DNA of 64,000 nt from Acanthochromis polyacanthus (GCF_021347895.1 NC_067136.1:2315970-2379969); one strand, 5' to 3'; numbered from the stretch's first letter, positions 39,900 to 51,250 are shown. Notes: generated by a model from the sequence alone, not told the origin. A program made the numbers and translations.

Positions 39900-42800
39900 A
39901 TGTCACCAGCCTGCAGACCAGGTAAGAAATATGTTTAAGAACATCAGAAAAGCAGAAGAAAATGGATTTTAGTCTCTTCAGTGCATACAATAGGACAACA
40001 GATCAGACCCAGGTAGTATTTTTCTGATAAGTTCAGAAACAAACAACATCTTGTGTAACTTCAGAATGCTGGCATGTGCTGACAGGTTCTGATGAATGTG
40101 TTTTATCCTCAGGTGTTAACGGGGCCTTGCTGTGCATCGTCCTTTTATCAGGTCAGTCTGCATGTGTAGGATTCATGGTAAAAGTTGTTCTGCTACACAA
40201 ATATGTTTAGGAATGCTGGAATATTTTGATTTTGTTAGGGAGCGTGGGGGAGAACCCGAGCAGAGAGCACACAGAGGAGGCAGAACTGGAACAGAAAAAC
40301 AGATTTAATGTATGAAGGAGAACTCAAGGCTAGGAGTGAGGGGAAGCTAAGGAGGGATGAAGGTTTGGGAATAAACTAGAGGTGAGTGACGGGGATGGGG
40401 AAGGAGCGACGGCACCAGGGACCAGCAGCTGGGCAGGCGTCCAGGAGGGAGTGGGTTGGTGGTGGAGAGTGGGCAGGAGGCTTCGGTTCCAGGGGGGCGA
40501 GAAGCAGAGTGTTCTGGGAGTCAGGGTGGCTCGGCAGGGTGTCTCCGGAGGTTAGGTGATGGGTCGGGGATTCCGGGGAAGGTGGAACACAGACAGGGCT
40601 GGAGAGATCCGGGCAGCAGGAAGGACGAACTAGGAAAACAGGATTATTACAAATATACCAGAAAGGTAGAAAGGCGTGTGGAAGAGCTAGACTTCAACTG
40701 ACTGCAGGAGCAGAGTTTACGATCTGCCAGGGCATGGAGGGTGAGACCGCTTTTTATTGCTGAGGTTATTGCATCAGGTGTGTGGAGTGGCAGCTGCCCA
40801 GGATTCTGTGGATGACAGATTAGAAGGTGGTGACAGCTGTGGAGAACAGATCTGCCCAGCAACAGAGGAGGAGGGAGAGCGAGAGGAAGGGAGAGAGAGA
40901 GGCCAGAGGAGGGAGGTGAGGTGGGGGATGGGGAGGAGGAGGCCCTGACACATTTTCATGTTTCAGCTACAAAAAAACTGTGAAAACATCTGCAAATGTA
41001 TGTCAAATAATTGTATTTTTGGTGTATTGAAGACAGTGAAACTGTCATTTTATTCCCATTTGTAAAACATCTGATTTCTGATGTCTGTTCTTGACGTCAC
41101 TCTTTCCATTGACTTTTGAAGCAACTGTTGGATTTCTAACATGTTCCATGAAGAATCTGTCTCCTACCAACCCGATCATTTTAATGTTTGATGATTTTAT
41201 ATGTGAAGTATCTTTGAGTGTTTTGAAAAGCGCCGTACAAATAATATGTATTATTATTGTTATCATTTCACCAACTTTAACCATGTGATACATCTAAAGA
41301 GACAATTTTATGAAGACTCTTAAAAGAAAATGTGAATGAATGCATGTTTGTAGCATCAAACATTTCAGCAGAACAAAATGGTTTAATAAGGAGAGCAAAC
41401 CTCAGACATGTGGATGATGTAAATATGACACGTTTGCTTCATTTACGACCATTTTCAGTCCACAGCAGTCATTGGTGTCCAACCTGTGGGTGTGTTTGAT
41501 CCACATCTGTCTTATTATTGTTTTTATGTCACATTCATGTGATCATTTGACTTGTTGACATCAGGACCATGACAGTCCTGACCTCAACAAACAAGTCATT
41601 TTAACCCAAACTCAAAGGTTAAAGTGCTTATTTTACCCAAAACAACAAACTTTAAACCTTAATGTGAATGATTTGTTAACTGCAGCACAGAGAAACAGTC
41701 ACTGCTACAAATTATGTCACATTCAGGGTGAAAAATGTGTCTTTTTCAGGGCTCTGTTCAGGCCTTCATCTTTACAAATTGATTGATGAACCAAAGACCT
41801 GGAGTGAAGCCCAACAGTACTGCAGAGAAAAGTTCACTGACCTGGCTACTGTGGACAACATGGAAGACGTGGATCAACTGATTGCAGCTGCTGGCAGTGG
41901 CTACAGTGGTAAAGTATGGATTGGCCTGTATGACAATTCTAGCAGCTGGGCGTGGTCGATGACAGATGACGGCTACTACGGAACCAACAATCAGCTGTTT
42001 CTGAAGTGGGAGAGTGGTAGACCAAATAAACGCAGAGATGAGTGGAAGATATGTGCTACTGTATTTAAAGGTCTGTTGCGAGATCAGTTATGCTCTGACC
42101 AACACTCCTTTCTCTGCTACGACAATTCAAACAGTGAGTAAAACGTTACTTCTTGTGGTTTCTGTGATCCAGTAACACGTAGTGCATTTTCCAGACTGTG
42201 GTATAATTATTACTTCAAGTGTGTGTTTAGGCCCCAAAACAGGAAATGAACGGCAGCTTTGACTGTTTCATTTGTCTTGTAAAGATGTAACTCACATGTG
42301 AAGACTTGACACTTTTCTCCATTTGATTTCATTCAGACTGGATTTGAAAACTGTTGGTCAGAATAAAGTGCTTTTGTGTGCAAATGAATCTGACTGAACT
42401 TTCAAAATTCTTTCCAGCTTCTTCTCCTCCAAGATATGTCTTCAAGTATTGGAGGAACCTGACGTGGGAGGGAGCTCAGAGCTACTGCAGGAAGTTCCAC
42501 ACAGACCTGGCCTCCATCAGGAATGAAGAAGAGAGGAAACTGATCCAGGAGGCTGTACCAGGAAAGTGGGGTGCATCCGTTAGTCTGTCCAGAAGAACCT
42601 GGTACTCTTGGTCAGACGGCACAGAGCATGAATTCAAAAACTTCCTGACTGGACACCCATTAGCTAAAACTGGAGACTGTGCTACCAGTGTGATCGGTGC
42701 TACTGATGCTGGAAAGTGGATGGAAGATCATTGTGACCAAAAACTTCCTTTCATGTGCCACTACGGTGAGTTGTCTTCAAACAAACTCACACTGACTTTG

Positions 42801-43178
42801 CTGCACTGACACTCAAGTCTATTTTTCATGAATCTGTATTTCCATTTTGTCCACAGAGAAAAAGCAGCAGCTTCGGATCAAGCTGAGGGTTCTGAAATCC
42901 ACAATGGACCTGAATGACCCCGCTGTGACGGAGGCCATCCAGAAACTGGTCAGTGTGAGATGAGATAGTTTCATGTTAACATTTAACTTTAAGAGGACAT
43001 CAATCTGTAAGAACAAGAAGAAGAATAAAAATCTTTTCTTTCTGCTCATGAACTTGTTTTTCAGCTGGAGAAGAAGCTGAAAGAGAAAGGGATCACAGCA
43101 GGGTTCAAACTTAGATGGGTCAAGAAGCCTGACAACACCATCTTTGAGGAAGAGAAGGAAGAGAAGGATGAACTGTAA
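39900..43178 (+). CDS. secreted two-CTLD lectin-like protein with KDEL C-terminus, copy 2
   Basis: Six coding exons in the same structure as copy 1: 39900-39921, 40113-40151, 41750-42133, 42418-42765, 42857-42948 and 43065-43178. All splice dinucleotides are intact and the product is also 332 residues. Signal peptide, both CTLDs with four canonical cysteines each, both sequons and the KDEL terminus are conserved. By hand count 22 codons give replacements and 4 are silent relative to copy 1, concentrated in the two CTLD exons. Notable changes are Cys204 to Ser, which removes the odd cysteine in CTLD2; Gln28Leu and Gln30Lys just after the signal peptide; Trp161Arg; and Arg258Leu. It looks fully functional, with ligand specificity possibly shifted from copy 1. 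A polyadenylation signal lies at 43254. Confidence 0.88.
40233..40950 (-). mobile_element. solo LTR in lectin intron 2, copy 2
   Basis: Positionally equivalent to 22780-23494 and nearly identical, with small indels such as an extra T in the mid-LTR T run and a different TTATTGCATC segment. It was carried along by the segmental duplication rather than inserted twice. Confidence 0.85.
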
Positions 43179-43253
43179 ACTGTATTTACAGGATATCTTT
43201 CATTTGTTTTACTTTGAAGGTTCATGTTTTAGGTTGACATGTTAGAGCCAACT

Positions 43254-43259
43254 AATAAA
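43254..43259 (+). terminator. polyadenylation signal, lectin copy 2
   Basis: AATAAA 76 bases after the stop codon, as in copy 1. Confidence 0.6.
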
Positions 43260-43718
43260 TATCAAACTGTCATGTGAGACATTTATTGTTTTGGAGTAGA
43301 GCAGAGTCAATTGTTCAGAAAACTGAACAAATATCTTATTTATCCCGTTGCTGTGTTGATACATTAATGGTAGGGCAGATTTACAGCTGATTTTATGCAA
43401 CATACATGTGGAAATCTACACGTTTAAACTCTGAAAACTTTCTCATGTGAAAATGTTGTAATGAACTGCAGAGACATCAGCGTATCCCTGTAAAGCTGGA
43501 TTCATTTATATAGCATGTTGTTGGATATTTCAGAGTGATGTGTGATGTATTAGGATTTAATATTGTAGCTTTGTAAGAAAATCTCTGAGGTCATGAGAGT
43601 TGTGAAGGAAAAATGACTCTTTCCCTTTTCTAAGGTCATAATGGCCTTTAGACAGACAGACACTGCAGGAGATCAGATATCGTCTATTGTGATGTGACTA
43701 AGCAGACCAGTTGTCTCC

Positions 43719-43925
43719 ATGTTGGTCTGTAATCTAAATCTGACCTTCTCCCAACTCCAATATAAAGCCAAAGATCAGAGAGAATCCTCAGAAGTGCTGC
43801 TGGCATTGCTTGCATGTACTGCTGCTCTGTTGGTGTCACTTCTCCTGATATCAGTAAACATTACTCACAACCTAAGTCATCTGAGTCTCCAGTGTGTCTC
43901 TCTGGATCTGCCTCCACATCACTGA
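43719..43925 (+). other. 68-codon frame with one membrane helix, copy 2 (unknown)
   Basis: Same encoded residues as 26266-26472. See that entry for the type II membrane-protein-like layout and the caution that conservation here may only reflect recent duplication. Confidence 0.3.
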
Positions 43926-44427
43926 ACTTCAGCAACAAGAGTCCAGTGAATATTCTTCATTGTGTGGTTTTTAAATATCTACAGATCTGTAGCTGACTTG
44001 TATCTGTTCTTTGTGTTAAAACTGTTTTTGCAACTGTAATCATCATAAAGATTTCTGTTCATTACACTGGTTTGGTTTTCAATAAAGTTTTCTGACAACA
44101 AAAATCATCACCAGTTGTATCCTTTAAAATGTAAATGAGACTTTTCAGTTTCATCTGAATCTTTATTTAAATATCCAGTCATGCTTTAAACCCACAACTC
44201 TTTCTAAACCTGCTTCTGAACCAGCTGAGCTGCTACATGAACTCTGGCATGAAGGAAAATATTTACAATCAGATGTAATGAGTAATAAAAATAAATATAA
44301 CAAAATATTCATGTGTGAAAATTAAAATGTAGTTCACTTCACAGTTTACAATCTGGTTTAAATGAAGACTGAATGTTTGAAACCTTTTCCCCATGATCTC
44401 GTTGGTTTATGAAAAGACAAAGAACAT

Positions 44428-44790
44428 CCATCCATCCTCTATACACCACTTTATCCTCACTAGGGTCATGGGGGGTGCTGGAGTCTATCCCAGCTGACTC
44501 GGGCGAAGGCAGGGGACACCCTGGACAGGTCACCAGTCTGTCACAGGGCTACATATACAGACAAACAAGCTGCTCACATTCACACCTACGGACAATTTAG
44601 AGTAATCAATTAACCTCAGCATATTTTTGGACTGTGGGAGGAAGCCGGAGTACCCGGAGAAAACCCACGCATGCACAGGGAGAACATGCAAACTCCATGC
44701 AGAAAGATCCCAGGAACAGGCCGGGATTTGAACCGGGGATCTTCTTGCTGCAAGGCGAAAGTGCTAACCACTTAATCCACTGAGCAGCCC
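44428..44790 (-). mobile_element. tRNA-derived SINE inserted in copy 2, 12-bp target duplication
   Basis: GACAAAGAACAT flanks the element on both sides (44416-44427 and 44791-44802) and occurs once, uninterrupted, in copy 1 at 26963-26974. On the minus strand it starts GGGCTGCTCAGTGGATTAAG with a tRNA-like head, has a B-box-like GGTTCAAATCCCGG, the widespread CTCCCTGTGCATGCGTGGG body, and ends with a GGATGGATG repeat tail. It is the same family as 46631-46925. Confidence 0.93.
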
Positions 44791-45810
44791 GACAAAGAAC
44801 ATATTCTGTGAAAAAATCCTTCATGTAAAATTTCCTAAATTTTCCTAAAAGTCTGACCAGGTGAACTAAACTGACATCATCTGTGAGTTAAAGAGTAAAT
44901 TCCACAAGTGTGTCAGGATGAAACGTGAAGGTTGAATTTGAACTAAACCTGGAATCATTTCTTGCAGCGTTCTGACTGCTCCACTTGGTGGCGATAAAGA
45001 ACAAGAAAAACAAACAGCTCTGATCCTGTAATGAGTGGAAACACTCCATCCTGTTTCTCTGACAGGTCAAGGAAGGACATAGATTCAGTTTGTGTTGAAA
45101 CAAAACTGTCACAGGTTTGTGGAGAACCCAGATGTAGAAACTAATGAGGTGGAGGAGATCAGAGACTTAGTGAAGAAGGTGTTGATTTAGGAAAGTGAAT
45201 TCCAAAGTATGCTTGGTTGTCTGTCTGTGTGACCCTTTGATGGACTGAGATCTGTCCAGGTGTCCCCTGTCTTCACCCTAAGTCAGCTGGGATAAACTCC
45301 AGCCCTCCTGAGACCCCACATAGGATAAGACGATGGATAGATAATGGATGGATGGAATTACAAGGTGAAATCCAAGGGCAGCCAGCAGAAACAGACAAGA
45401 CAACCAATTAGCAAGGAGAGGTGACTAAACGAACTAAACAAAGTGCGACGTGAACTAGGGAGGCTGAATTCAGAAAACCAAGACACCATAAAACATACAA
45501 GAGACAAACAACTGAGACAACATACATGGAGCAAAGACACAGCGCAAAGAATTGATGAAGAAAATGAATTTCTAGAGGAGCTGGGAGATGAGGACAAACA
45601 CTAAACACATACAGGTTCACACAGGAGAAGACACAACATTAATTAGCGGCTAGGCTAGGATGCAGAGCTGAGACTGAACAAACCAGGTAAGACAAGGCTG
45701 GGAGAGCTACAGGGAACATGGAAAAGAGAACACAAGGACTGGTAGAGATGGAAGAAACAACACAGACCAACTCTAGGTTAAAGGCTAAGCAAAACTACAC
45801 AGTCTGAAAG

Positions 45811-46009
45811 GTACGCAAAGGTTGTGATTTATTAAAACAAACTTGGCGTGAGAATATGCGCACCGGTGCGCCAACTTTGATGCTTGCTTAAGCACATTTT
45901 GAAGACAGAGGGAACGGCAGTGCCGGAGGGTGAAGTGGTGAATTGAAACCAGATTGATCTCAAACCTTTATTGTCATCACATATTAGACTTGTAGAGCCG
46001 GATAATCAT
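45811..46009 (+). mobile_element. short truncated retroelement, 10-bp target duplication
   Basis: AGTCTGAAAG flanks it on both sides (45801-45810 and 46010-46019). The body is about 96% identical to the right part of 47971-48219 and shares its right end (GGATAATCATA) but lacks the left about 45 bases. One fixed end and one variable end with a target duplication is the signature of a retroposed, 5'-truncated copy. The corresponding site in copy 1 (27988-28012) lacks it. Confidence 0.8.
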
Positions 46010-46084
46010 AGTCTGAAAGACCAAAATATCTGGTGGGACCACTGTGGAGGGCATCAATGAGATGGAACATGTTGGAGGACCAAG

Positions 46085-46437
46085 TGGGAAGCTGGCCGCC
46101 ACCTTTTGATGGTGAAGAAAACTGAACTCACTGACATCTTGACTTATTTGCAATTTCTCTGTGGGAAAAACTTACATTTTGAAGTGTTCTGATGGTCTGT
46201 CTCTCTTCTGTTGTTAACAGCGTTTTTCTCTCCATTTTTATGGCAACACTCTACTATCTGCAGTACAATACTGTTTAAACAACGCTCTGGAGGGTCTGAT
46301 GCCACGGTGTGTTCCAGCACTATTTTTTTGCAGACAGAGGTGTTGGAAGTAACCTAGAAAAATTGGGGCATCTGTAGGGTTTGGTAGCACCAACTTTCAA
46401 GGTTTGATCAACCTCAATCACTGCAGAACAGCTTTAA
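46085..46437 (-). pseudogene. Tc1-like transposase 5' relic, copy 2
   Basis: Duplicate of 28080-28410. Here the upstream (rightward) sequence continues without the LINE to 46560 and matches, inverted, 62990-63290 before the ATG at 63286. Confidence 0.65.
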
Positions 46438-46630
46438 GTGTTTCACTCATTTCTTGTTCCTTGAAAAAGCCCTTTCTGTAGAATTCTGAAATGTACATTG
46501 TTTTTCAGTCTTGAGTAACCTTACCGTTATTTTTTAACCTCTGGTAGTTCACCAAAACAAATAAAATGAATCAAGAAACGAAAAAAAAGCAAAAGGGTTA
46601 AAAGAAATGAATGAATATAAATAAATGTTT

Positions 46631-46925
46631 AGGGCTGCACAGTGATATAGTGGTTAGCACTTTGGCCTTGCAGCAAGAAGATCCCTGGTTCGATTCCCGG
46701 GGTGGGCCTGGGATCTTTCTGCATGGAGTTTGCATGTTCTCCCTGTGCATGCGTGGGTTTTCAGGTACTCTGGCTTCCTCCCACAGTCCAAAAATATGCT
46801 GAGGTTAACTGGTTACTCTAAATTGTCCGTAGGTGTGAATGTGAGTGTGATTGTTTGTCTGTATATGTAGCCCTGTGACAGACTGGATAGAGGATAAAGC
46901 GGTGTATAGAGAATGGATGGATGGA
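46631..46925 (+). mobile_element. tRNA-derived SINE
   Basis: It starts GGGCTGCACAGTGATATAGT, has an A-box-like TAGTGGTTAGCACTTTGG and a B-box-like GGTTCGATTCCCGG, then the CATGTTCTCCCTGTGCATGC body and a GGATGGATGGATG tail. It lies exactly at the right edge of the segmental duplication. AT-rich flanks (AAATAAATG, GAATAAAGG) give only a tentative target duplication. Confidence 0.88.
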
Positions 46926-46929
46926 TGAA

Positions 46930-47430
46930 TAAAGGTGTAAACCATGACCTCACAAGAGATACTCCACTGCAATGTAGTTCAGATCACAGACCTCCTCCAA
47001 ACTGTCATTTTCTTTATTTTGTTCTAATCCAAAATTTATTATTCTGCTGTAGTTCTTTTTCTTCAACTGCTTTGTGTTTTTAATTAACTTATCCTATTTA
47101 CATCTTCAATTGAGGTTCTATCACCGTTTGTATTTGCTTTTTTAGACCCTAAAACATAAAGTTCATTGTCAATAGAATCATTGTCATTTCGACCGATCCC
47201 CTTACTTCACAATGGTCCAAACCAAAATCAAACTGAAGCAAGAAAATAAGGGAAGGGAAAGAGTTTAAAAAACTAAACTGAATGTCAAAACTACTGTCGC
47301 CCAGGAAGAACTCCGCGACAATGTAATTCAGACCACAGACCTGCTGAAAAGTCTCATCAAACATCATTGTAATTTTCTTCCACAGCAAAATTATTGTTTG
47401 ACTTTGTTAATTCTCAGTCTGCTGCAGTGT
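46930..47430 (-). repeat. inverted counterpart of 62430-62910
   Basis: Reverse-complement matches include the 47149-47190 segment (CATAAAGTTCATTGTCAATA) against 62665-62690 and GAAGAACTCCGCGACAATGT against 62517-62530. Together with 46085-46560 versus 62990-63300, this shows one element family with a long 5' noncoding region in front of the Tc1-like ATG. The SINE at 46631 splits this copy. Confidence 0.7.
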
Positions 47431-47439
47431 GTTTTCAAT

Positions 47440-47970
47440 GACCTTATCCTATTTACATCTGAAGTTCCTCCACTGGCTCTCCTCAGGGATGTGTTCTCTC
47501 CCCTTTACTTTTCATCCTTTACACAAACGAGTGCAAAAGTGTTTATGAAAATAGACACATTTTAAAATTTGCAGACGATACCGTTATTGTCAGTTTGTTG
47601 CATAATAATGAATCCAGCCATGGTCCAGTCCTGCAGGATTTCATCAGTTGGTGTGACCTTTCCTTCTTGGTGCTGAACACGTCAAAGACGAAGGACATGT
47701 TGATTGATTTTAGAACACAGGCTCCAAACTGCGACCCCACAATCATTAAGGGGCCGCCTGTTAAACGTGTGGATTGCTAGAAATACCTTGGGACTGTCAT
47801 TGACGCCAAACTGACTTTTAGCAGGAATTGTGAAGAGCTGTGCAAGAAGGGACATCAGCGTTTATTTTACTTGCGGAAACTGTCCCGTTTTAATATTGAC
47901 AGATCTATGCTGACCCTGTTTTATCACGCTTTTATTGAGGCGGTACTATCCTTTGCCCTGGTTACCTGGG
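47440..47970 (+). pseudogene. LINE reverse-transcriptase fragment (Rex1/L2-like), plus strand
   Basis: Translation gives PQGCVLSPLLFILYTN, then LKFADDTVIV with the catalytic Asp pair, FISWC, LNTSKTKDMLIDFR and, after an in-frame TAG at 47776-47778, KYLGTVIDAKL, LYFLRKLSRFN and LSFALVTWG. This is the second half of the RT domain in the order seen in fish Rex1/L2-like LINEs. The 5' part and the endonuclease are absent. It ends abruptly at the short element starting 47971. Confidence 0.85.
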
Positions 47971-48219
47971 GCCTCATTTATAAAGCTTGCGTACGCACAA
48001 AACAGGGCTAGAAAGTTTCTACGCAAAGGTTGTGATTTATAAAAACAAACTTGGCGTGAGAATATGCGCACCGGTGCGCCAACTTTGATGCTTGCTTAAG
48101 CACATTTTGGAGACAGAGGGAACGGCAGTGCCGGAGGGTGAAGTGGAGAATTGAAACCAGATTGATCTCAGACCTTTAATGTTATCACATATTAGACTTG
48201 TAGAGCCGGATAATCATAA
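47971..48219 (+). mobile_element. short repeat element between two opposed LINE fragments
   Basis: It starts GGGGCCTCATTTATAAAGC, a start seen widely in fish repeats, and ends GGATAATCATA. A 5'-truncated copy with target duplications is at 45811-46009, so it is a retroposed family. The palindrome GCGCACCGGTGCGC lies in its centre. Confidence 0.65.
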
Positions 48220-48223
48220 ACCC

Positions 48224-48646
48224 TCATTGTTGTAGATGTTCCGAGATGTTTACCGGTGCAGTCTGAGGTGTCCTCCTCCTGCAGAAGTCTATTGTCATCT
48301 CTTTTGTCTTACTGGCATTGAGCTGCAGATGGTTTCGCTCACACCAGTCGACAAAGTCAGAGATGACCGTCCTGTACTCCAGCTCGTCTCCATCAGACAC
48401 GCCCCCAACAATGGCTGTATCATCAGAGAATTTCTGGAGGTGACAGCTCCCAGAGTTGTAGTGGAAGTCCGATGTGTACAGGATGAAGAGAAACGGAGAG
48501 AGCACTGTCTTCTGTGGGGCCCCCATGCTGCTGACCACTACATCAGACACACAGTCCTGAAGCCTCACGTACTGTGGTCTGTTGGTGAGGTAGTCAGTGG
48601 TCCAAGCAGCCAGGTGACTGTCTACTCCTGCTCCCTCCAGCTTCAC
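48224..48646 (-). pseudogene. Rex1-like reverse transcriptase, middle part
   Basis: About 140 codons with GAPQKTVLSPFLFILYTSDF (the PQG motif with Gly changed to Lys), KFSDDTAIVG (catalytic Asp pair preserved as SDD), FVDWCERNHLQLN and KTKEMTIDF. These are RT motifs around the palm active site. The downstream KYLG block is missing because the fragment is cut at 48230. The upstream half of the RT is not openly readable. Confidence 0.85.
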
Positions 48647-49091
48647 CCTGAGCAGAGAAGGTGGAGGAGGATGATAGGAGAGGGGGTGATGGTGGTGGTG
48701 GGGGGGTGAGACAGGGGGAGGTGGTGGGGCTGTTGGTGGTGTAGAGCTGAGGTGTGAAGAAGAAGCTGGCTGGTCAGTGCTTTGATGAGAGGGGGAGGAG
48801 TGGGAGCAGAGTCAAACCTGTTAAAGAACAGATTCAGCTCGTTGGCCCACTCCAGATCTCCTGCTGCAGCTCCCCTCTCATGGCCTCTGCTGGAACCAGA
48901 GATGGATCTCAGGTCTTTCCAGACCTCCCTTGTGTTGTTATCCTGCAGGTGAGATTCCATCTTGGTCCTGTAGCTGGCCTTGTCCGCCTTGATCTTCTTC
49001 TTTATCTCCTTCTGCACCCTCTTCAGCTCCTCTTTGTCCCCAGATCCAAAAACCCTTCTCTTCTCCTTCAGCAGGGCCTTCAGTTCTGGGG

Positions 49092-49562
49092 TCACCCAGG
49101 GTTTGCTGTTAGAGAAACACCGTCCTTTCTGGTCGGTACGATATTCTCTGCACAGAAGTTAATGTAGTCAGTGATATTGTCTGTCAGTGTGTCGATGTCC
49201 TCCCCATGTGGACCACACAGCACATCCCAGTCTGTGGTCTCAAAACAGTCCTGCAGCGCCTCAGAAGCCTCGTCAGACCACTTCTTCACATACCTCATGG
49301 TGGGGGGTTGTTTCTTCACCAAAGGTATGTAAATGGTTTGCAGCCTCACCAGGTTGTGATCTGAGTGGCCCAGTGGGGGGAGGGGGGAGGAGCTGTATGC
49401 ATCTTTGATGTTAGCAAACAGTAGGTCCAGGGTTTTACTGTTTCTGGTCTGACATGTCACGTACTGAGTGAACGTGGGGAGAGTGGCAGAGAGCGATGCA
49501 TGATTAAAGTCTCCTGAGATGATAATAAGAGACTGAGGCTGAGATGTTTGCAGCTGGGACAC
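49092..49562 (-). pseudogene. LINE apurinic-type endonuclease, C-terminal part
   Basis: Contains ISGDFNHA, where the Asn is a catalytic residue of APE-type nucleases, and LGHSDHNLV, the conserved Ser-Asp-His end motif, then the start of the linker to the RT. The N-terminal part is in another frame just upstream (49457-49970). Catalytic residues are preserved although frames are broken. Confidence 0.8.
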
Positions 49563-50379
49563 TTCACTGTGGATGAGTTCACAGGCTGCAGCCGCATCAG
49601 AGGGGGGATGTACACAGTAACAGCTATTACATGTGAAAACTCCTGGAGCAGATAGAACGGACGCAGACTGACCGCCAGTAATTCTACATCCTTAGTGCAG
49701 AGCCGCTGTTTTACACTAATGTGTCCAGCATTACACCATCTCTCATTCACACATCGCCAGACCCCCTCCCTTCCTCTTACCGCTCTCCTTCACGTCTCGG
49801 TCCGCTCTGATGAGATAAAAGCCATCCAGAGTTAGGACTGAGTCAGGAGTCCGTTCGTTCAGCCATGTCTCGGTAAACATCAATAGGCTGCTCTCTCTAT
49901 ACTTCCTCTGCTCCCTGGTCAGCCCCGCCAACTCTTCCATCTTATTCAGGAGAGACCTCACATTTCCCATTATAACGGATGGAACGGAAGGCTTATAGCG
50001 TCTCCTCTTCTGCCGGTGCTTTGCTCCTGCCCTGCATCCTCTCGTTCTTCTCCGGAGCTCCGCTGGGATGTCGTTTACTCTGTCCCATCACAACTGCTTG
50101 GCTGCCTGGCTCAGCGCCAACATCTGATCCCGACTGTAAACAACAGCACCGTGTCTGAACGGGTCACCAGCTGAGAAACTTAAGAGTTCATAAAAAAGAG
50201 CAAAAAAAGTAAGGGAAGCGCCATCTGTGCATCCATTGCTGCACTGTACAAATGCGGTGCACCCACTTGAAGAATAGAATAAAAGAGAAGAAACTACAAG
50301 AAATATCTAAAAACATCTAGAGTTAACAGGAGCTGCCGCTGACACGGCGCCATCTTGAAACATTTGAGTGTAAAATGAC

Positions 50380-51250
50380 ACAATTTTTTGTATTTAAATC
50401 CACCAAAAAACATTATTTTACAGATCATTTCATTTTAATGAAAAATTATGTGCATTAAATATTTAAAAATCTGTAATTATTTTAAATTATTATTTTATTA
50501 ATTTTCAGTTTTGTTCATTTGTAGATAAAATCAAATAAAATCACTGAAAAAAGTATTAGTTTACATGTTAACCATCAAAAATACAAATAATAAACAAACA
50601 TTGACTGTAAAATGAGACTATTCTTATTGTATTTAATTTAATAAAAATTAGATTATTTTACAGACATTTGCTGCCATTTATAAGAAAATTATGTGTATTA
50701 AAGACTAAAATATTGTAAGTTTTTAACTGTTATTTTACAGATTTCTACAGTTTACATGACAAATTTTATTGTATTCAAATAAAAAGAACAAAAATTATAG
50801 ACATTAAAAAAATATCCATGAAGAACTAAAAGGATTTATGTTTTTTTTAAACTGTGGTTTTACAGATTTTTAAAATGTTTGCTACATTACAAATAATATC
50901 CAATAAAATCTCTGAAAATAAGTCAGAATTTACCCGTTAACTGTGGCAATAAAAGATGAAAACTGTAAATAACGTCCACATCTGATTGTAAAATTAGACT
51001 GTTTTCATTTTATTTAAATTCATTTAAAAATGTGATTATTTTACAGACATTTTCTGTCAATTCTAAGAAAAATTATGCACTGAAAAAGCTTTTTCTAAAA
51101 AATTTTAACTGTTGTTTTACAGATAATATCCATTAAAATCACTGAAAAATATTATTAATTTACATGTTAACAATACAAAAAGCCAAGCTATAAATAACAT
51201 CCACATTAAAAATCAGTATTTTTGCAGCCCCACTCTATTTTTTCCTGTGT
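50380..51250. repeat. AT-rich degenerate tandem repeat
   Basis: Phrases TTTTACAGA, ATTATGTGYATTAAA, AAATCACTGAAAA and TTTACATGTTAAC recur about every 300 bases in the same order (roughly 50400, 50690 and 51050). A similar AT-rich tract lies at 54070-54850. It is within or just 3' of the SRCR gene. Confidence 0.6.

Larger units (their letters stand above)
38862..46625. repeat. segmental duplication, copy 2 (contains SINE and short retroelement)
   Basis: Direct copy of 21410-31735 without its LINE. Repeat R copy 4, the lectin gene, intronic LTR, small membrane frame and Tc1 relic follow in the same order. Copy-specific insertions are a 363-base SINE at 44428-44790 and a 199-base retroelement at 45811-46009, both with perfect target duplications. 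Confidence 0.95.
48224..50366 (-). mobile_element. Rex1-like LINE, 5' part (endonuclease and partial RT)
   Basis: Read on the minus strand from about 50366 (TTTCAAGATGGCGCCGTGTC) there is a 5' untranslated region, then endonuclease pieces and an RT piece. The endonuclease pieces are NVRSLLNKMEEL and TETWLNER in 49743-49970, and GDFNHA and LGHSDHNLV in 49092-49562. The linker is in 48643-49095. The RT piece ends near 48230 where the short element begins. Frameshifts separate all parts. The presence of the 5' region shows this was not a 5'-truncated copy; its 3' end was lost. Confidence 0.85.

Noticed and set aside
46640..46705. Functional tRNA gene
   Set aside because: A- and B-boxes belong to the head of a SINE with the usual body and GGATGGATG tail.
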